Both the position numbers and the translations under genes were made by a program. A stretch of 64,000 nt of DNA from Caulobacter vibrioides (GTDB taxonomy: Bacteria > Pseudomonadota > Alphaproteobacteria > Caulobacterales > Caulobacteraceae): NCBI RefSeq assembly GCF_002310375.3, contig NZ_CP023315.3:2108001-2172000 (forward strand), written 5' to 3'. This document shows, piece by piece, positions 29,125 through 39,263 of the stretch; position 1 is the stretch's first letter, and every line of letters starts with the position of its first letter. The notes beneath the pieces were generated by a model. That model was not told where the DNA came from and did not search any database. It saw only the letters and a list, made by a program, of their open reading frames with translations.

Positions 29125-29892
29125 CTAGGCCTTGGACGCCAGCCGTCCCTCGTTGGCCAGTCGCTTGGCCATGACGTCGAAACCCGCCCAGGACGCCGCT
29201 GCGAGCGCCCCGCCCGTGCTGACTCGCCGCACGCCAAGCCTAGCCAGGCTGTCGACCGTCATGTCGTCCCCCCAGAGCAGTACGTTCACAGGCTTGGGCG
29301 CGACGGCGTCGACGAGCGCCTTGATCTCGACTGGATCGGTGATGGCTGGGGCATAGAGACAGTCCGCCCCGGCGTCGGCATAGGCCTTCAGGCGTTCGAG
29401 GGTCGGCGCCAGTTCGCGGCGTCCGCGCAGATAGCCTTCGGTGCGGCCCACGAGCATCACATCCCGTCCGCTCGCGTCGATCGCAGCGCGCGCGGCCTTG
29501 AGTCGCTCCACGGCCACAGGGAGCTCATAGAGCGCCGTGCCGGACCAGTCCTCGATCGAGAGCCCTGCGACACCGGTTTCGATCGCCAAGGTCACGCTCT
29601 GGGCCACCTGCGCAGGCGTCTCTCCAAAACCGTTCTCGAAGTCGGCGTTGACCGGCAGATCGGTGGCCGCGCACAGCATCGTCAGATGGGCGATGACCTC
29701 GTCACGCGTGACCTCACCATCGGACTTGCCCAGCGCCCAGGCCATGCCCGCGCTAGTCGACGCCAGAGCGTGGAACCCCAACTGTTCCAGCCGCTTGGCG
29801 CCGCCCGCATCCCACGGGTTGGGCAGCGCAAAGCAACCTTCACCATGCAGCGCGCGAAACGCGGCGCGCCGGTGGGCGTAAGGATCTGACAT
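29125..29892 (-). CDS. Isocitrate lyase/PEP mutase-family enzyme
   Basis: A 255-aa (beta/alpha)8 protein of the PEP mutase/isocitrate lyase superfamily. It shows PNPWDAGGAKRLEQLGF, the DADFENG-type metal site as NADFENGFG, a GLSIEDWSG segment and VGRTEGYLRG. The catalytic-lid Cys motif of isocitrate lyases (KKCGH) is absent, so this belongs to the oxaloacetate-hydrolase/PEP-phosphonomutase-like branch. The exact substrate cannot be read from sequence. Confidence 0.85.
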   Translation of the reverse strand: MSDPYAHRRAAFRALHGEGCFALPNPWDAGGAKRLEQLGFHALASTSAGMAWALGKSDGEVTRDEVIAHLTMLCAATDLPVNADFENGFGETPAQVAQSVTLAIETGVAGLSIEDWSGTALYELPVAVERLKAARAAIDASGRDVMLVGRTEGYLRGRRELAPTLERLKAYADAGADCLYAPAITDPVEIKALVDAVAPKPVNVLLWGDDMTVDSLARLGVRRVSTGGALAAASWAGFDVMAKRLANEGRLASKA

Positions 29893-29959
29893 GGCTAGGC
29901 CTCCGGGGGTTGAACGCTATAGGTCGGCCGTTTCCTAGCCCTGTTCGCGCCACGGACTG

Positions 29960-32080
29960 TCAGTAGCCGCTCCAGGGGCGGACGCCGCGCAACGGCTGCG
30001 CCCAGACAATCCGCCAGCCGTCGGGCTGTCGATAGAGCTCGGCTGCGCCATGGCGTGCAAAGTCCTCGCCCGTCAGCAGCACGGTTTCGGCGCACAGCGG
30101 CGGGATGCGAGGCGGCGCAGGCCCGCGCACCACCACGACTTCGCTTCGAACGCAGAGGCCGCTGAGCGTCTCGGCGTCTGGAGCCTTGCGAGACCACGCC
30201 AGAGACAGGCGCACCGGGGCGCCCAGATCTGGCGCGCAAACCCATCGGTCGCAGCCGTAGAGGCTCCAGGTGGTCGGCTGAAGACCCCTGCGTCGCGCCC
30301 ACAGCTCGGCCCCGAAACGTTTTGCATCGGTCCGGAGCAGAACCGCGGCGTCACCCGAACGCACGGCGGCCGTCGCGCCGTCGGCGGCAATCCAGGCGTC
30401 CGGCGGCGTCGACCTTGGCCATAGGGCGACGGCCAGCGCCAAGGGCGCGCCGATCCAGCGCAGGCGGCCCTTCCAGAGGCACAGGACCATCAGGCCCAGG
30501 AAGGCCAGAAGCAGGACCTGCGGCGGGGCGCTGGCGACGACATGCTGAGCGCCGTGGGCACCGGCGAACAGACCCGCGACACCCAGCATAGCGTCTACGC
30601 CCCATCCGGCGATCGCCAGGAACGGGGCGCCCAGCCCGATCGGCTCCAGGACGGCGCCGATCGCCAGGAACGGCATGATCACGAACGAGGACAGCGGCGC
30701 TACAAGCAGGTTCGCCGGCAGCCCCCACACCGCGACCCGGTTGAAGTGCTGCATGGCGAAGGGAGCCGTGGCGAGACCCGCTACGAAACTGGCCATGACG
30801 CTGGCGGCGAGCCAGGCGACGGCGGCCTGCGGCGCTTGAATCCACCACGGCGTCGACAGTTCCCGAACCGGCCTGGGCCAGGCCTCGGCCAGCGCGACCA
30901 GGGCGGCCGTTGCGGCGAAGGACATCTGGAAACCCGGCTCCCCCGCCGTTTCGGGCTTGAGCAGCAGGATCAACAGCGCCGCCAGCGCCAGACCATGCAG
31001 GGTGATCGCGCGTCGATCGAACAGGATGGCCAGGAAGGCCACACTGGCGGTGATGGCGGCCCGCTCTGCGGGCGGCGGCGCACCTGAGACGACGAGATAG
31101 CCCAGAACGGCGACAAGCCCCGCCGTCGCCGCGATCTTCTTGCCCGGGGCGCGCAGCGCCAGCCACGGCCAGGCGGCGACGCCCAGTCGGAAGGCGACGA
31201 AAACAAAGCCGCCCACGATCGCCATGTGCAAGCCCGAGATCGACAGAATGTGAGCCAGGCCCGAAGCGCGCATCGCCTCGGTTTGACCGTCGGTGATCCA
31301 GGCCTCGTGCCCGGTCACCATGGCCGCCCCGACACCGCCGCTGGTGGGCCCCATCCTGGCGAGCAGCCGCTGGGCTAGGTCCCACCGAAAGGCGTTCACC
31401 GCCATGTTGAGGCGCAAGCGCGCGGGCGGAGAATCGAGCCTGGCGCTTTCGATGTCGCCGATGGTGAAGCCCACCCCGCCGATAGAGTCGAACCACGCGT
31501 CGCGGGCGAAGTCGTAGGCGCCGGGCGCAGCGGGCGGCGGAGGCGGTCCCAGCATCGCGCGAAGGCGAATCGCGCGTCCCGGTTGCGGTATTGGGTTCTC
31601 GCCGATCGTGACGCGGATCCGACGCGGCGTGTCTTCTGGCTTCAGCCCCGCGATTCTCACCGGCGCGATCAGCACACGCTGTCCACCGGCGCCGGGACTG
31701 ACCACGTCCACCACGAACCCTTCAACACGCCGCACCACACGCTCGCCACCGACGACCGGCGCAGCCACCTGCTCGCTGCGAACCTTGGCGGCGAAAGTCC
31801 CAGCCGCGCCAAAGGCCGCCAAGCCCAGCAACACCGCCAGGATCGCAGGCGCATTCCAGCGCCGCGCCGCCCAGGCCAAAAGGGCCAAGCCCGTCGCCAG
31901 AAGGCCCAAGCCCCACAGCGCTGGCTCAGCGCGCGCCTCAAGATACGCAGCGGCGCCTAGCCCAAACGCCACGGGCGCCCAGAGGAAGCGGCGATCAAGG
32001 TTGCCCGACGCCTCGGTCGACGTAGCCCGCCACAGCGCTCGCCAGCGCAGGACGCCCGGCGAAGCCGGCGGTCGCCCCAT
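29960..32080 (-). CDS. comEC: ComEC/Rec2-family membrane channel protein
   Basis: A 706-aa polytopic membrane protein related to the DNA-uptake channel ComEC. ATG 32080 (MGRPPASPG) is preferred because AAGGCGAG precedes it. An N-terminal DUF4131-type region with two or three membrane spans and an OB-like periplasmic segment (about 100-230) is followed by the competence domain with SGLAHILSISGLHMAIVGG and many spans (about 270-540). The C-terminal domain (about 560-706) resembles the ComEC beta-lactamase-like domain in place only: no HxHxDH metal motif is visible. No other competence genes are nearby. It is divergent from gltX. Confidence 0.88.
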   Translation of the reverse strand: MGRPPASPGVLRWRALWRATSTEASGNLDRRFLWAPVAFGLGAAAYLEARAEPALWGLGLLATGLALLAWAARRWNAPAILAVLLGLAAFGAAGTFAAKVRSEQVAAPVVGGERVVRRVEGFVVDVVSPGAGGQRVLIAPVRIAGLKPEDTPRRIRVTIGENPIPQPGRAIRLRAMLGPPPPPAAPGAYDFARDAWFDSIGGVGFTIGDIESARLDSPPARLRLNMAVNAFRWDLAQRLLARMGPTSGGVGAAMVTGHEAWITDGQTEAMRASGLAHILSISGLHMAIVGGFVFVAFRLGVAAWPWLALRAPGKKIAATAGLVAVLGYLVVSGAPPPAERAAITASVAFLAILFDRRAITLHGLALAALLILLLKPETAGEPGFQMSFAATAALVALAEAWPRPVRELSTPWWIQAPQAAVAWLAASVMASFVAGLATAPFAMQHFNRVAVWGLPANLLVAPLSSFVIMPFLAIGAVLEPIGLGAPFLAIAGWGVDAMLGVAGLFAGAHGAQHVVASAPPQVLLLAFLGLMVLCLWKGRLRWIGAPLALAVALWPRSTPPDAWIAADGATAAVRSGDAAVLLRTDAKRFGAELWARRRGLQPTTWSLYGCDRWVCAPDLGAPVRLSLAWSRKAPDAETLSGLCVRSEVVVVRGPAPPRIPPLCAETVLLTGEDFARHGAAELYRQPDGWRIVWAQPLRGVRPWSGY

Positions 32081-32263
32081 CTCGCCTTCAGCGCTTAACA
32101 CGCGGAAACCGCTGTATTTTTCGCAAGATCGTGGCGCATTTCGCGCTGCGGAAAACCGCTAGGCCCGGCCTTGGGCCGCGTGCTAAGACGCCTCGCCCGC
32201 GTCGCTTCGCGGCGAACGTTTCCCAGCGCCGCTCCGGCGCCCTGTCCTGCAGCCTTGAAGTCC

Positions 32264-33691
32264 ATGTCGAACCCCACACCCACCGGCCCCAATCCTACGG
32301 GCGTCGTCACGCGCTTCGCCCCCTCGCCCACCGGTTTCCTGCATATCGGCGGCGCTCGTACGGCGCTGTTCAACTGGTTATATGCACGCCATACGGGAGG
32401 GAAGTTCCTAATTCGCGTCGAGGACACCGATCGCGAGCGCTCGACTGAGGCCGCCGTCGCCGCGATCTTCGAGGGCTTGGACTGGCTGGGCCTAAAGTCC
32501 GACGATGAAGTAGTCTTCCAGCACACCCGCGCGCCGCGTCACGTGGAGGTGGTGCATGAGCTGCTGGCCAAGGGCCGCGCCTATCGCTGCTGGATGAGCG
32601 TCGAGGAACTGGAGGTCGCCCGCGAAAAGGCGCGCGCTGAGGGCCGCGCGATCCGCTCGCCGTGGCGCGATGCGCCCGAAGGCGATCTCTCCGCGCCGCA
32701 CGTGATCCGCTTCAAGGGACCGCTGGACGGCGAGACCGTGGTCAACGACCTGGTCAAGGGGCCTGTCACCTTCAAGAACATCGAGCTGGACGACCTGGTC
32801 CTTCTCCGCGCCGACGGCGCGCCGACCTACAACCTCGCCGTCGTCGTGGACGACCACGACATGGGCGTCACCCACGTGATCCGCGGCGACGACCATCTGA
32901 ACAACGCCGCCCGTCAGACCCTGATCTATCAGGCGATGGACTGGGCTGTGCCGGCCTTCGCGCACATCCCGCTGATTCACGGCCCGGACGGCGCCAAGCT
33001 GTCCAAGCGCCACGGCGCCCAGGCCGTCGGCGAGTTCGCCGACCTCGGCTACATCCCAGAAGGCATGCGCAACTATCTGGCCCGCCTGGGCTGGGGTCAT
33101 GGCGATGACGAGGTCTTCACCGACGAGCAGGCGATCAGCTGGTTCGACGTGGCCGATGTCGTCAAAGCCCCCGCGCGCCTGGACTGGGCCAAGCTGAACC
33201 ACACCAACGCTCAGCATCTGCGCAAGGCCGACGACGCGCGCCTGACGGCTCTGGCCCTGGCGGCGGCGGAAAAGCGCGGTGAACCCCTGCCCGCCGATGC
33301 GGCCGAGCGCATCGCCCGCACGGTTCCCGAGGTCAAGGAAGGCGCCAAGACGATCCTGGAACTGGTCGATCACTGCGCATTCGCGCTGAAGACCCGTCCA
33401 CTGGCGCTGGACGAGAAAACCCAAAAACAGCTTACCGAAGAGACGGTCGAGCGGCTGAAGCGTCTGCGCGACCAACTGGCCGCTGCGCCCGACTTCGACG
33501 CTGCAACCCTGGAAACCGTGTTGAAATCATTCGCGGAATCCGAGGGCGTCGGCTTTGGCAAGTTCGGTCCCGCGCTGCGGGGAGTCCTCACGGGCGGGGC
33601 GCAAGCTCCCGACCTGAACAAGACCATGGCGGCCCTCTCCCGCGATGAGGCGATTGGCCGTCTTGACGACGCGCTAGCGCCTCGCGCATGA
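32264..33691 (+). CDS. gltX: Glutamyl-tRNA synthetase
   Basis: A 475-aa class I synthetase. ATG 32264 (MSNPTPTG) places TRFAPSPTGFLHIGGARTALFNW at the proper distance; an upstream in-frame ATG at 32171 adds no homology. The HIGH motif is HIGG and the KMSKS motif is KLSKRHGA. The segment IRGDDHLNNAARQ is also typical. Alphaproteobacteria often carry two GltX enzymes, one charging tRNA-Gln with Glu for the amidotransferase route; which type this is cannot be decided here. gltA follows 67 bases later. Confidence 0.96.
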   Translation: MSNPTPTGPNPTGVVTRFAPSPTGFLHIGGARTALFNWLYARHTGGKFLIRVEDTDRERSTEAAVAAIFEGLDWLGLKSDDEVVFQHTRAPRHVEVVHELLAKGRAYRCWMSVEELEVAREKARAEGRAIRSPWRDAPEGDLSAPHVIRFKGPLDGETVVNDLVKGPVTFKNIELDDLVLLRADGAPTYNLAVVVDDHDMGVTHVIRGDDHLNNAARQTLIYQAMDWAVPAFAHIPLIHGPDGAKLSKRHGAQAVGEFADLGYIPEGMRNYLARLGWGHGDDEVFTDEQAISWFDVADVVKAPARLDWAKLNHTNAQHLRKADDARLTALALAAAEKRGEPLPADAAERIARTVPEVKEGAKTILELVDHCAFALKTRPLALDEKTQKQLTEETVERLKRLRDQLAAAPDFDAATLETVLKSFAESEGVGFGKFGPALRGVLTGGAQAPDLNKTMAALSRDEAIGRLDDALAPRA

Positions 33692-33694
33692 GGC

Positions 33695-33702
33695 GCTATA
33701 AC
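33695..33702 (+). promoter_or_regulatory. Possible -10 element for gltA
   Basis: GCTATAAC matches the Caulobacter GCTANAWC consensus exactly and lies 57 bases upstream of the gltA start. TTGACGA at 33663-33669 is too far away (25 bases) to be a normal -35, so only the -10 is supported. Confidence 0.4.
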
Positions 33703-33758
33703 GCACCCGCGAAAAGCGAAAATTGGACTGCCCGTCCCAATAATGAAGGGGTCTACGG

Positions 33759-35039
<1,281 letters not shown>

Positions 35040-35066
35040 GGCGCTCCCGGTTCTGCTTTACGGATC

Positions 35067-35094
35067 AGGCCTCGCTTCGGCGGGGCCTTTTTCG
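35067..35094 (+). terminator. Terminator of gltA
   Basis: AGGCCTCGC-TTCG-GCGGGGCCT (35067-35088) has one G-T wobble in a 9-bp stem and is followed by TTTTTCG. Confidence 0.88.
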
Positions 35095-35096
35095 TT

Positions 35097-35360
35097 TCAG
35101 CGCTTGAGCAGGAAGCTCAGCACCTCGGCGACGGCGCGGTAGAGCGCTTCGGGGACCTCCTCATCGATCTCGATGGTCGACAGCGCCTGGGCGAGAACCG
35201 GGTCCTCCTCGATCGGCACTCCGTGCTCCTTGGCCGTCTCGATGATCTTCTCGCCAATCCAGCCCTGCCCCGAGGCGACGACCTTGGGCGCATTCGGATC
35301 CTCGTAGAGGAGCGCGACGGCGATGCGCGGCTTGGACGACGGGCCTGTGATTCCGCTCAT
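35097..35360 (-). CDS. Stand-alone FlhB C-terminal domain protein (FhlB/YlqH type)
   Basis: An 87-aa protein that matches only the cytoplasmic C-terminal domain of the flagellar export gate FlhB: IAVALLYEDPNAPKVVASGQGWIGEKIIETAKEHGVPIEEDPVLAQAL and VPEALYRAVAEVLSFL. The NPTH self-cleavage motif and all membrane spans are missing. In other bacteria such proteins (FhlB, YlqH) partly replace the FlhB C-terminal fragment. Its start overlaps the stop of the upstream FliK-like gene by 4 bases (ATGA), so they form a coupled pair. Confidence 0.85.
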   Translation of the reverse strand: MSGITGPSSKPRIAVALLYEDPNAPKVVASGQGWIGEKIIETAKEHGVPIEEDPVLAQALSTIEIDEEVPEALYRAVAEVLSFLLKR

Positions 35361-37132
35361 GAGGCCTGATCCACGAAATGCCCCAGCGCACTGACGCCTC
35401 GCACCGGCGGCGCGCCTGAATGAACCGCCACCTCCGGTGTCAGGTCCGCCTGGCGCAACGCCGCCCCAAGGGCCTCCTCCCCGGCGCGGAGGCGCGAGAT
35501 GGTCTCGGCGCGTTCAGCCCAGAGCGACACGCGGGTTCGGGCCCCGGTGAGCACGACCAGGGCATGCACCGGCCCAAGCGGTTCGACATCGATCGAGAAG
35601 CGCGCGCGATAGGTCGGCTCGATCGTCGATACGGCGCCGCCACCGCCGCCACCGCCATCTCGGCTGATCTCGAATTGCGCCACAGCGACGCCCTGGGGCG
35701 TGACGAACGGCAGATCAAAGTTCAACTTCGCCGAAGGAATGCGCGGCTCCGAGATCTCCTGCTCATGAACCACGGGCTCGGGCAGGGACGCGATCTGCAT
35801 CAGGTCCTGACGGGCCAAGGCCGACTGGACGCTCTTGAGCAGGCGACGCGCCATCGCCTCGGGACTTCCCGTCAGTTGGGGGCTGGGATCCATGGGCTTC
35901 TGCCCCGCCGTCGGTCCGCCCGCATAGGGCGGCGGAGGCGTCTTCGCCCGCACCTCTTCTCCGGATGCGCCATAGCCGCGGGCCACGAGGGGGCGGGCCT
36001 CGATCGGGTCGGTCGGCTGGGTCTCCGGCGGTTCGACATCACCGTCCAGATGTTCCACCTGGATCAGCGCCGGCGGCGTCGGCTTGGCCAGCGGCGCCTT
36101 CGCCGTCGACGGCTCGCCGCCCTTCGGAGGCGGCGCGACAAAGGCTCCAAAGCGCGCCTCGATGTCCGAATCAATGGGCGCTTCGATGATCGGGGGCGAC
36201 GCCTGGGGCGGCGGTCCGGCTGGGAAAGCCTGCGCGAGGGGCGCCGCCGCCTGGGGCGCCGACGCGCCAGCAGCCTGGGCTAAGGGATGCGCGACCGGCG
36301 GGCCGGGCGTCGGGCTTCTCTGCATCGGTGCGGCCGGAACCGGCAGGACCGCCCGGGCCTTATCGTTGTCGCCGAGCGGCCGGCCCACCGCCGGGTCCGC
36401 CAAATCAGGCGCCGCGTCTCCAACCGGCTGGGGCGCCATGTCGCGTCTCTGCTCGCTCGGTCTGGCCGGGAGCTCGATCCGGGCGAGCCAGGCCGATAGA
36501 GCACCGCGGAACACCAGCAGCGCGGCCTTCAGGTCTCCCTGGCTCGCGATGGGCTGCGGCGCGGGACCGGCGGCGGACGGGACGGCCGCCGCCCTCGCCA
36601 AGTGGGCCTCCAGCAAGACCCCCGAACGTTCCACCGCCTGGCGAAGGCCAGCGGCGGTCGTGATCTCTGGAATCGTTGGCGTGACGGACAGAAGCGTCCG
36701 GGCGGCTTCGACGACATCGGGCGGCGAACTGGCCTCGCCGACAATGGCAGCGATATCCGCCATCAGCGGCGCGATGCCCGCCTGTCTGGGCACAGCTTCC
36801 GCCGTCGCGACCCGGACCGCCCGCGCAATCTGTGTTTCAGGGGGTGATCTCGAAACCGGCGCGGTGGCCTGGACGGTGGGCGAGAGGGCCTCTTTTGGCG
36901 TCGTCGCGGCCCGTTCTGCGTCTCCCGCCGACGATTGCCCCGCCTGCTCGACCTGCCCCCGCGCCTGTGGCGAACCGGCCTCGGCCTGACCGACGATACC
37001 GGCGAGTTGGGCGGTCGCGTTCGTCAACGCCTGCCGCGCCAAGGCTTGAAGGACCGCGCTGGAATCAGCCCCTGTTCCAGCCGGAGCGGTTGGAAGGATC
37101 GGAGACACGGGCGCGGTCGGGTCTACAGCCAC
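35357..37132 (-). CDS. FliK-like (hook-length control domain) protein
   Basis: A 591-aa protein starting at a GTG (37132). Residues 1-445 or so are Ala/Pro-rich and low-complexity with no clear fold. The C-terminal 120 residues resemble the FliK/Flg_hook domain: KLNFDLPFVTPQGVAVAQFEI, a run of eight glycines, RARFSIDVEPLGPVHALV, VSLWAERAET and LRQADLTPEVAVHSG. It pairs with the FlhB C-terminal protein just downstream, as ylqG-ylqH do in Bacillus. Whether it is the true FliK of the flagellum or a separate partner of the export gate cannot be decided here. No other flagellar genes are in the window. Confidence 0.75.
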   Translation of the reverse strand: MAVDPTAPVSPILPTAPAGTGADSSAVLQALARQALTNATAQLAGIVGQAEAGSPQARGQVEQAGQSSAGDAERAATTPKEALSPTVQATAPVSRSPPETQIARAVRVATAEAVPRQAGIAPLMADIAAIVGEASSPPDVVEAARTLLSVTPTIPEITTAAGLRQAVERSGVLLEAHLARAAAVPSAAGPAPQPIASQGDLKAALLVFRGALSAWLARIELPARPSEQRRDMAPQPVGDAAPDLADPAVGRPLGDNDKARAVLPVPAAPMQRSPTPGPPVAHPLAQAAGASAPQAAAPLAQAFPAGPPPQASPPIIEAPIDSDIEARFGAFVAPPPKGGEPSTAKAPLAKPTPPALIQVEHLDGDVEPPETQPTDPIEARPLVARGYGASGEEVRAKTPPPPYAGGPTAGQKPMDPSPQLTGSPEAMARRLLKSVQSALARQDLMQIASLPEPVVHEQEISEPRIPSAKLNFDLPFVTPQGVAVAQFEISRDGGGGGGGAVSTIEPTYRARFSIDVEPLGPVHALVVLTGARTRVSLWAERAETISRLRAGEEALGAALRQADLTPEVAVHSGAPPVRGVSALGHFVDQAS

Positions 37133-37217
37133 GACGACGACTCCACGACGACAGCTGTGTTGAGGCTAGCGGCTTGAGCGTAAACCGTTGATTAACCTCG
37201 ATGGACACCACGAGCGT

Positions 37218-38414
37218 CTAGCCTGTAACGGCGGCCCTGCCGCGCGCCGTCAGAAAGTCCAGCAGCGCGGTCGCCGCCGCTTCTGAAGGGTCGGGCATGC
37301 CACGGCCCATCTTGTCGAGCGCCGCGTACTGCTCAGCCGCCTGCCGCTGGCGCAAGGCGCGATCATCCAGGCGAATGGCCACTTCGCGCGCCAGGCCCTC
37401 GGCCTCGCAGGCGTCCTGGATCAACTCCGGCGCCACGGCCTTGCCGGCCGCGATGTTGAACAGGGTGATCCAGCGCGGCTTCATCAGCCGTTTGACGATG
37501 GCGTAGGTGACCGCGCCAGTCTTGTAGCCGACCACCATCGGGCGGCCCGCCAGCGCCAGTTCGGTGGTCACGGTGCCGCTGCACGCCAAGGCGACGTCGC
37601 CCGCGAGGAACGCGTCATCCTTGAGGCCTTCATCCTCGATCACGTGCGCCCGGAACGGCCAGCCGGCGACTCGCGCCTTGACCGCTTCGGCGACGGTATA
37701 GGCTGCGGGCACGACCACATGGAGCTGGGGGCGCTCGGCCTTCAGGCGGCGAACGGCGCCCTCGAACGCCGGCATCACGCGCTCGATCTCAGAAGGTCGG
37801 CTCCCCGGCAGCACCAGGAGGATCTGTTCGGAGCCCGACGCCCCGATCGCCGCGCGCAGCCGGGCCGGATCGGCGTGATCGAAGCGCTTGGCGAGGGCCG
37901 AGTTGCCGACGAAGACGTTCTCAAGCCCGGCGGCGTCGAAGTACGGCTTGTCCATCGGCTGGATGGACAGCAACAGATCCACGGCCTTGGCGAGCCCTCG
38001 CGCCCGGCCTTCACGGTACGCCCAGACCTGCGGCGCGACGTACTTTACGAGCGGCAGGCCCGGGTCGAGTTTTCGCAAGGCGTGCGCCAGTCGAATATTG
38101 AAGCCCCAACTGTCGATCAGCACAGCGACATCGGGCTTCTCGCGCGCCGCCAGGGCCACAGTGTCCTTCAGTCGCGCCATCGCCCGTGGATAGGCCTTCA
38201 GGCTCTCCAGGATGCCCAGGATCGAGAGCTGGGCGATGTCGAAGGGGCTCTCGACCCCCTGCTCGGCCATCTTGGCCCCGCCGATCCCGACGAACGTCAC
38301 ACCGTCCCCCAGGCGAGCGCGCAGCACCTTGGCCAGGCCCGCGCCAAGCGCGTCGCCTGACGCCTCGGCGGCGACGAGCATGACCTTCAGAGGCTTATCA
38401 TCAGGGGTCGTCAC
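37218..38414 (-). CDS. lpxB: Lipid-A-disaccharide synthase
   Basis: A 398-aa GT19 glycosyltransferase joining UDP-diacylglucosamine and lipid X at the inner membrane. The GTG at 38414 overlaps the lpxI stop (GTGA), and family homology starts there with KVMLVAAEASGDALGAGL. Other signatures are GIGGAKMAEQG, YVAPQVWAYREGRA, VGNSALA, LLVLPGSRPSEIERVMP and ALACSGTVTTELALAGRPMVVGYKTG. Last gene of the envelope operon. Confidence 0.96.
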   Translation of the reverse strand: MTTPDDKPLKVMLVAAEASGDALGAGLAKVLRARLGDGVTFVGIGGAKMAEQGVESPFDIAQLSILGILESLKAYPRAMARLKDTVALAAREKPDVAVLIDSWGFNIRLAHALRKLDPGLPLVKYVAPQVWAYREGRARGLAKAVDLLLSIQPMDKPYFDAAGLENVFVGNSALAKRFDHADPARLRAAIGASGSEQILLVLPGSRPSEIERVMPAFEGAVRRLKAERPQLHVVVPAAYTVAEAVKARVAGWPFRAHVIEDEGLKDDAFLAGDVALACSGTVTTELALAGRPMVVGYKTGAVTYAIVKRLMKPRWITLFNIAAGKAVAPELIQDACEAEGLAREVAIRLDDRALRQRQAAEQYAALDKMGRGMPDPSEAAATALLDFLTARGRAAVTG

Positions 38415-39253
38415 GGCCGCTCCTGCGGATCGACCCCCAGGACGAAGAGGCCCAGATCGTCGGCGGCCGCGATCACCGCGTCCCGATCGACGACGAGCAG
38501 GCGCCCGGTTTCGCCGACGATGCCGGCCAGACCTGCGCGTGCGGCCCGCTGGATCGTGGCGACACCGATGGTCGGCAGATCGACGCGCGTCTCCTGGATC
38601 GGTTTCGGCGCCTTGGCCAATACGCCGAACCGGCGCTCGACCCGCCCGCGAATGGCCTCTGGCAGATCGGCCACGCGACGCAACATGGCGTCGGTGCCTT
38701 CCTGAGCCTCGACGGCCAGGATCAGGCCGTCGCACACGACGGCGCCCTGCCCGATGTCCAGCCGTCCGATCTCGCGCGCGACATGCAGCGCCTTATCGAT
38801 GTCCGCCATGTGCTCGGGCGCGGGCGAGACCTTGCCAAGACGGCCCCGGGGAAGGGTCATCTCGCCCATCACCTCATGCGCGCCCTCGATCTCGAAGCCT
38901 TCTTTCTCGAACTCGTCCAGCACCCGCCGTAGGAGCGCGTCGTCGCCCTTGCGCGCGGCGACGATCAGGCCCGGCAGAACCTTCAGGCCTCGCGCATCCG
39001 GCATGAGCGCCGAGAAGTCCGGACGGCTGACATTTCCCGCAAAGCAGACGACTTCGCAGGCCTCGGCGCGGAGGGCCTTGAAGATCTTGCCGAACTCGCC
39101 AAGCCCGACCTCAACGCCCGGGCGCTGCGCTAACGAGGCGTCGGCAAATCCCCGTAGCCGCATCACGGAGAAGGCGCGCCCAGCGGCCTCGCAGTGAGAC
39201 GCTAGCTCGACGGGAAGCGCCCCGCCGCCGGCGATGAGGCCCAACTTACGCAT
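38411..39253 (-). CDS. lpxI: UDP-2,3-diacylglucosamine pyrophosphatase LpxI
   Basis: A 280-aa enzyme making lipid X from UDP-2,3-diacylglucosamine. This is the non-LpxH route, first characterised in Caulobacter crescentus, where the gene also lies between lpxA and lpxB. It shows MRKLGLIAGGGALP, the linker region with VSPAPEHMADI, GAVVCDGLILAVEAQEGTDAML, and the reported catalytic Asp225 in ETRVDLPTIG. It overlaps lpxB by 4 bases and follows lpxA by 10. Confidence 0.95.
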   Translation of the reverse strand: MRKLGLIAGGGALPVELASHCEAAGRAFSVMRLRGFADASLAQRPGVEVGLGEFGKIFKALRAEACEVVCFAGNVSRPDFSALMPDARGLKVLPGLIVAARKGDDALLRRVLDEFEKEGFEIEGAHEVMGEMTLPRGRLGKVSPAPEHMADIDKALHVAREIGRLDIGQGAVVCDGLILAVEAQEGTDAMLRRVADLPEAIRGRVERRFGVLAKAPKPIQETRVDLPTIGVATIQRAARAGLAGIVGETGRLLVVDRDAVIAAADDLGLFVLGVDPQERP

Positions 39254-39263
39254 CGATGAAACC

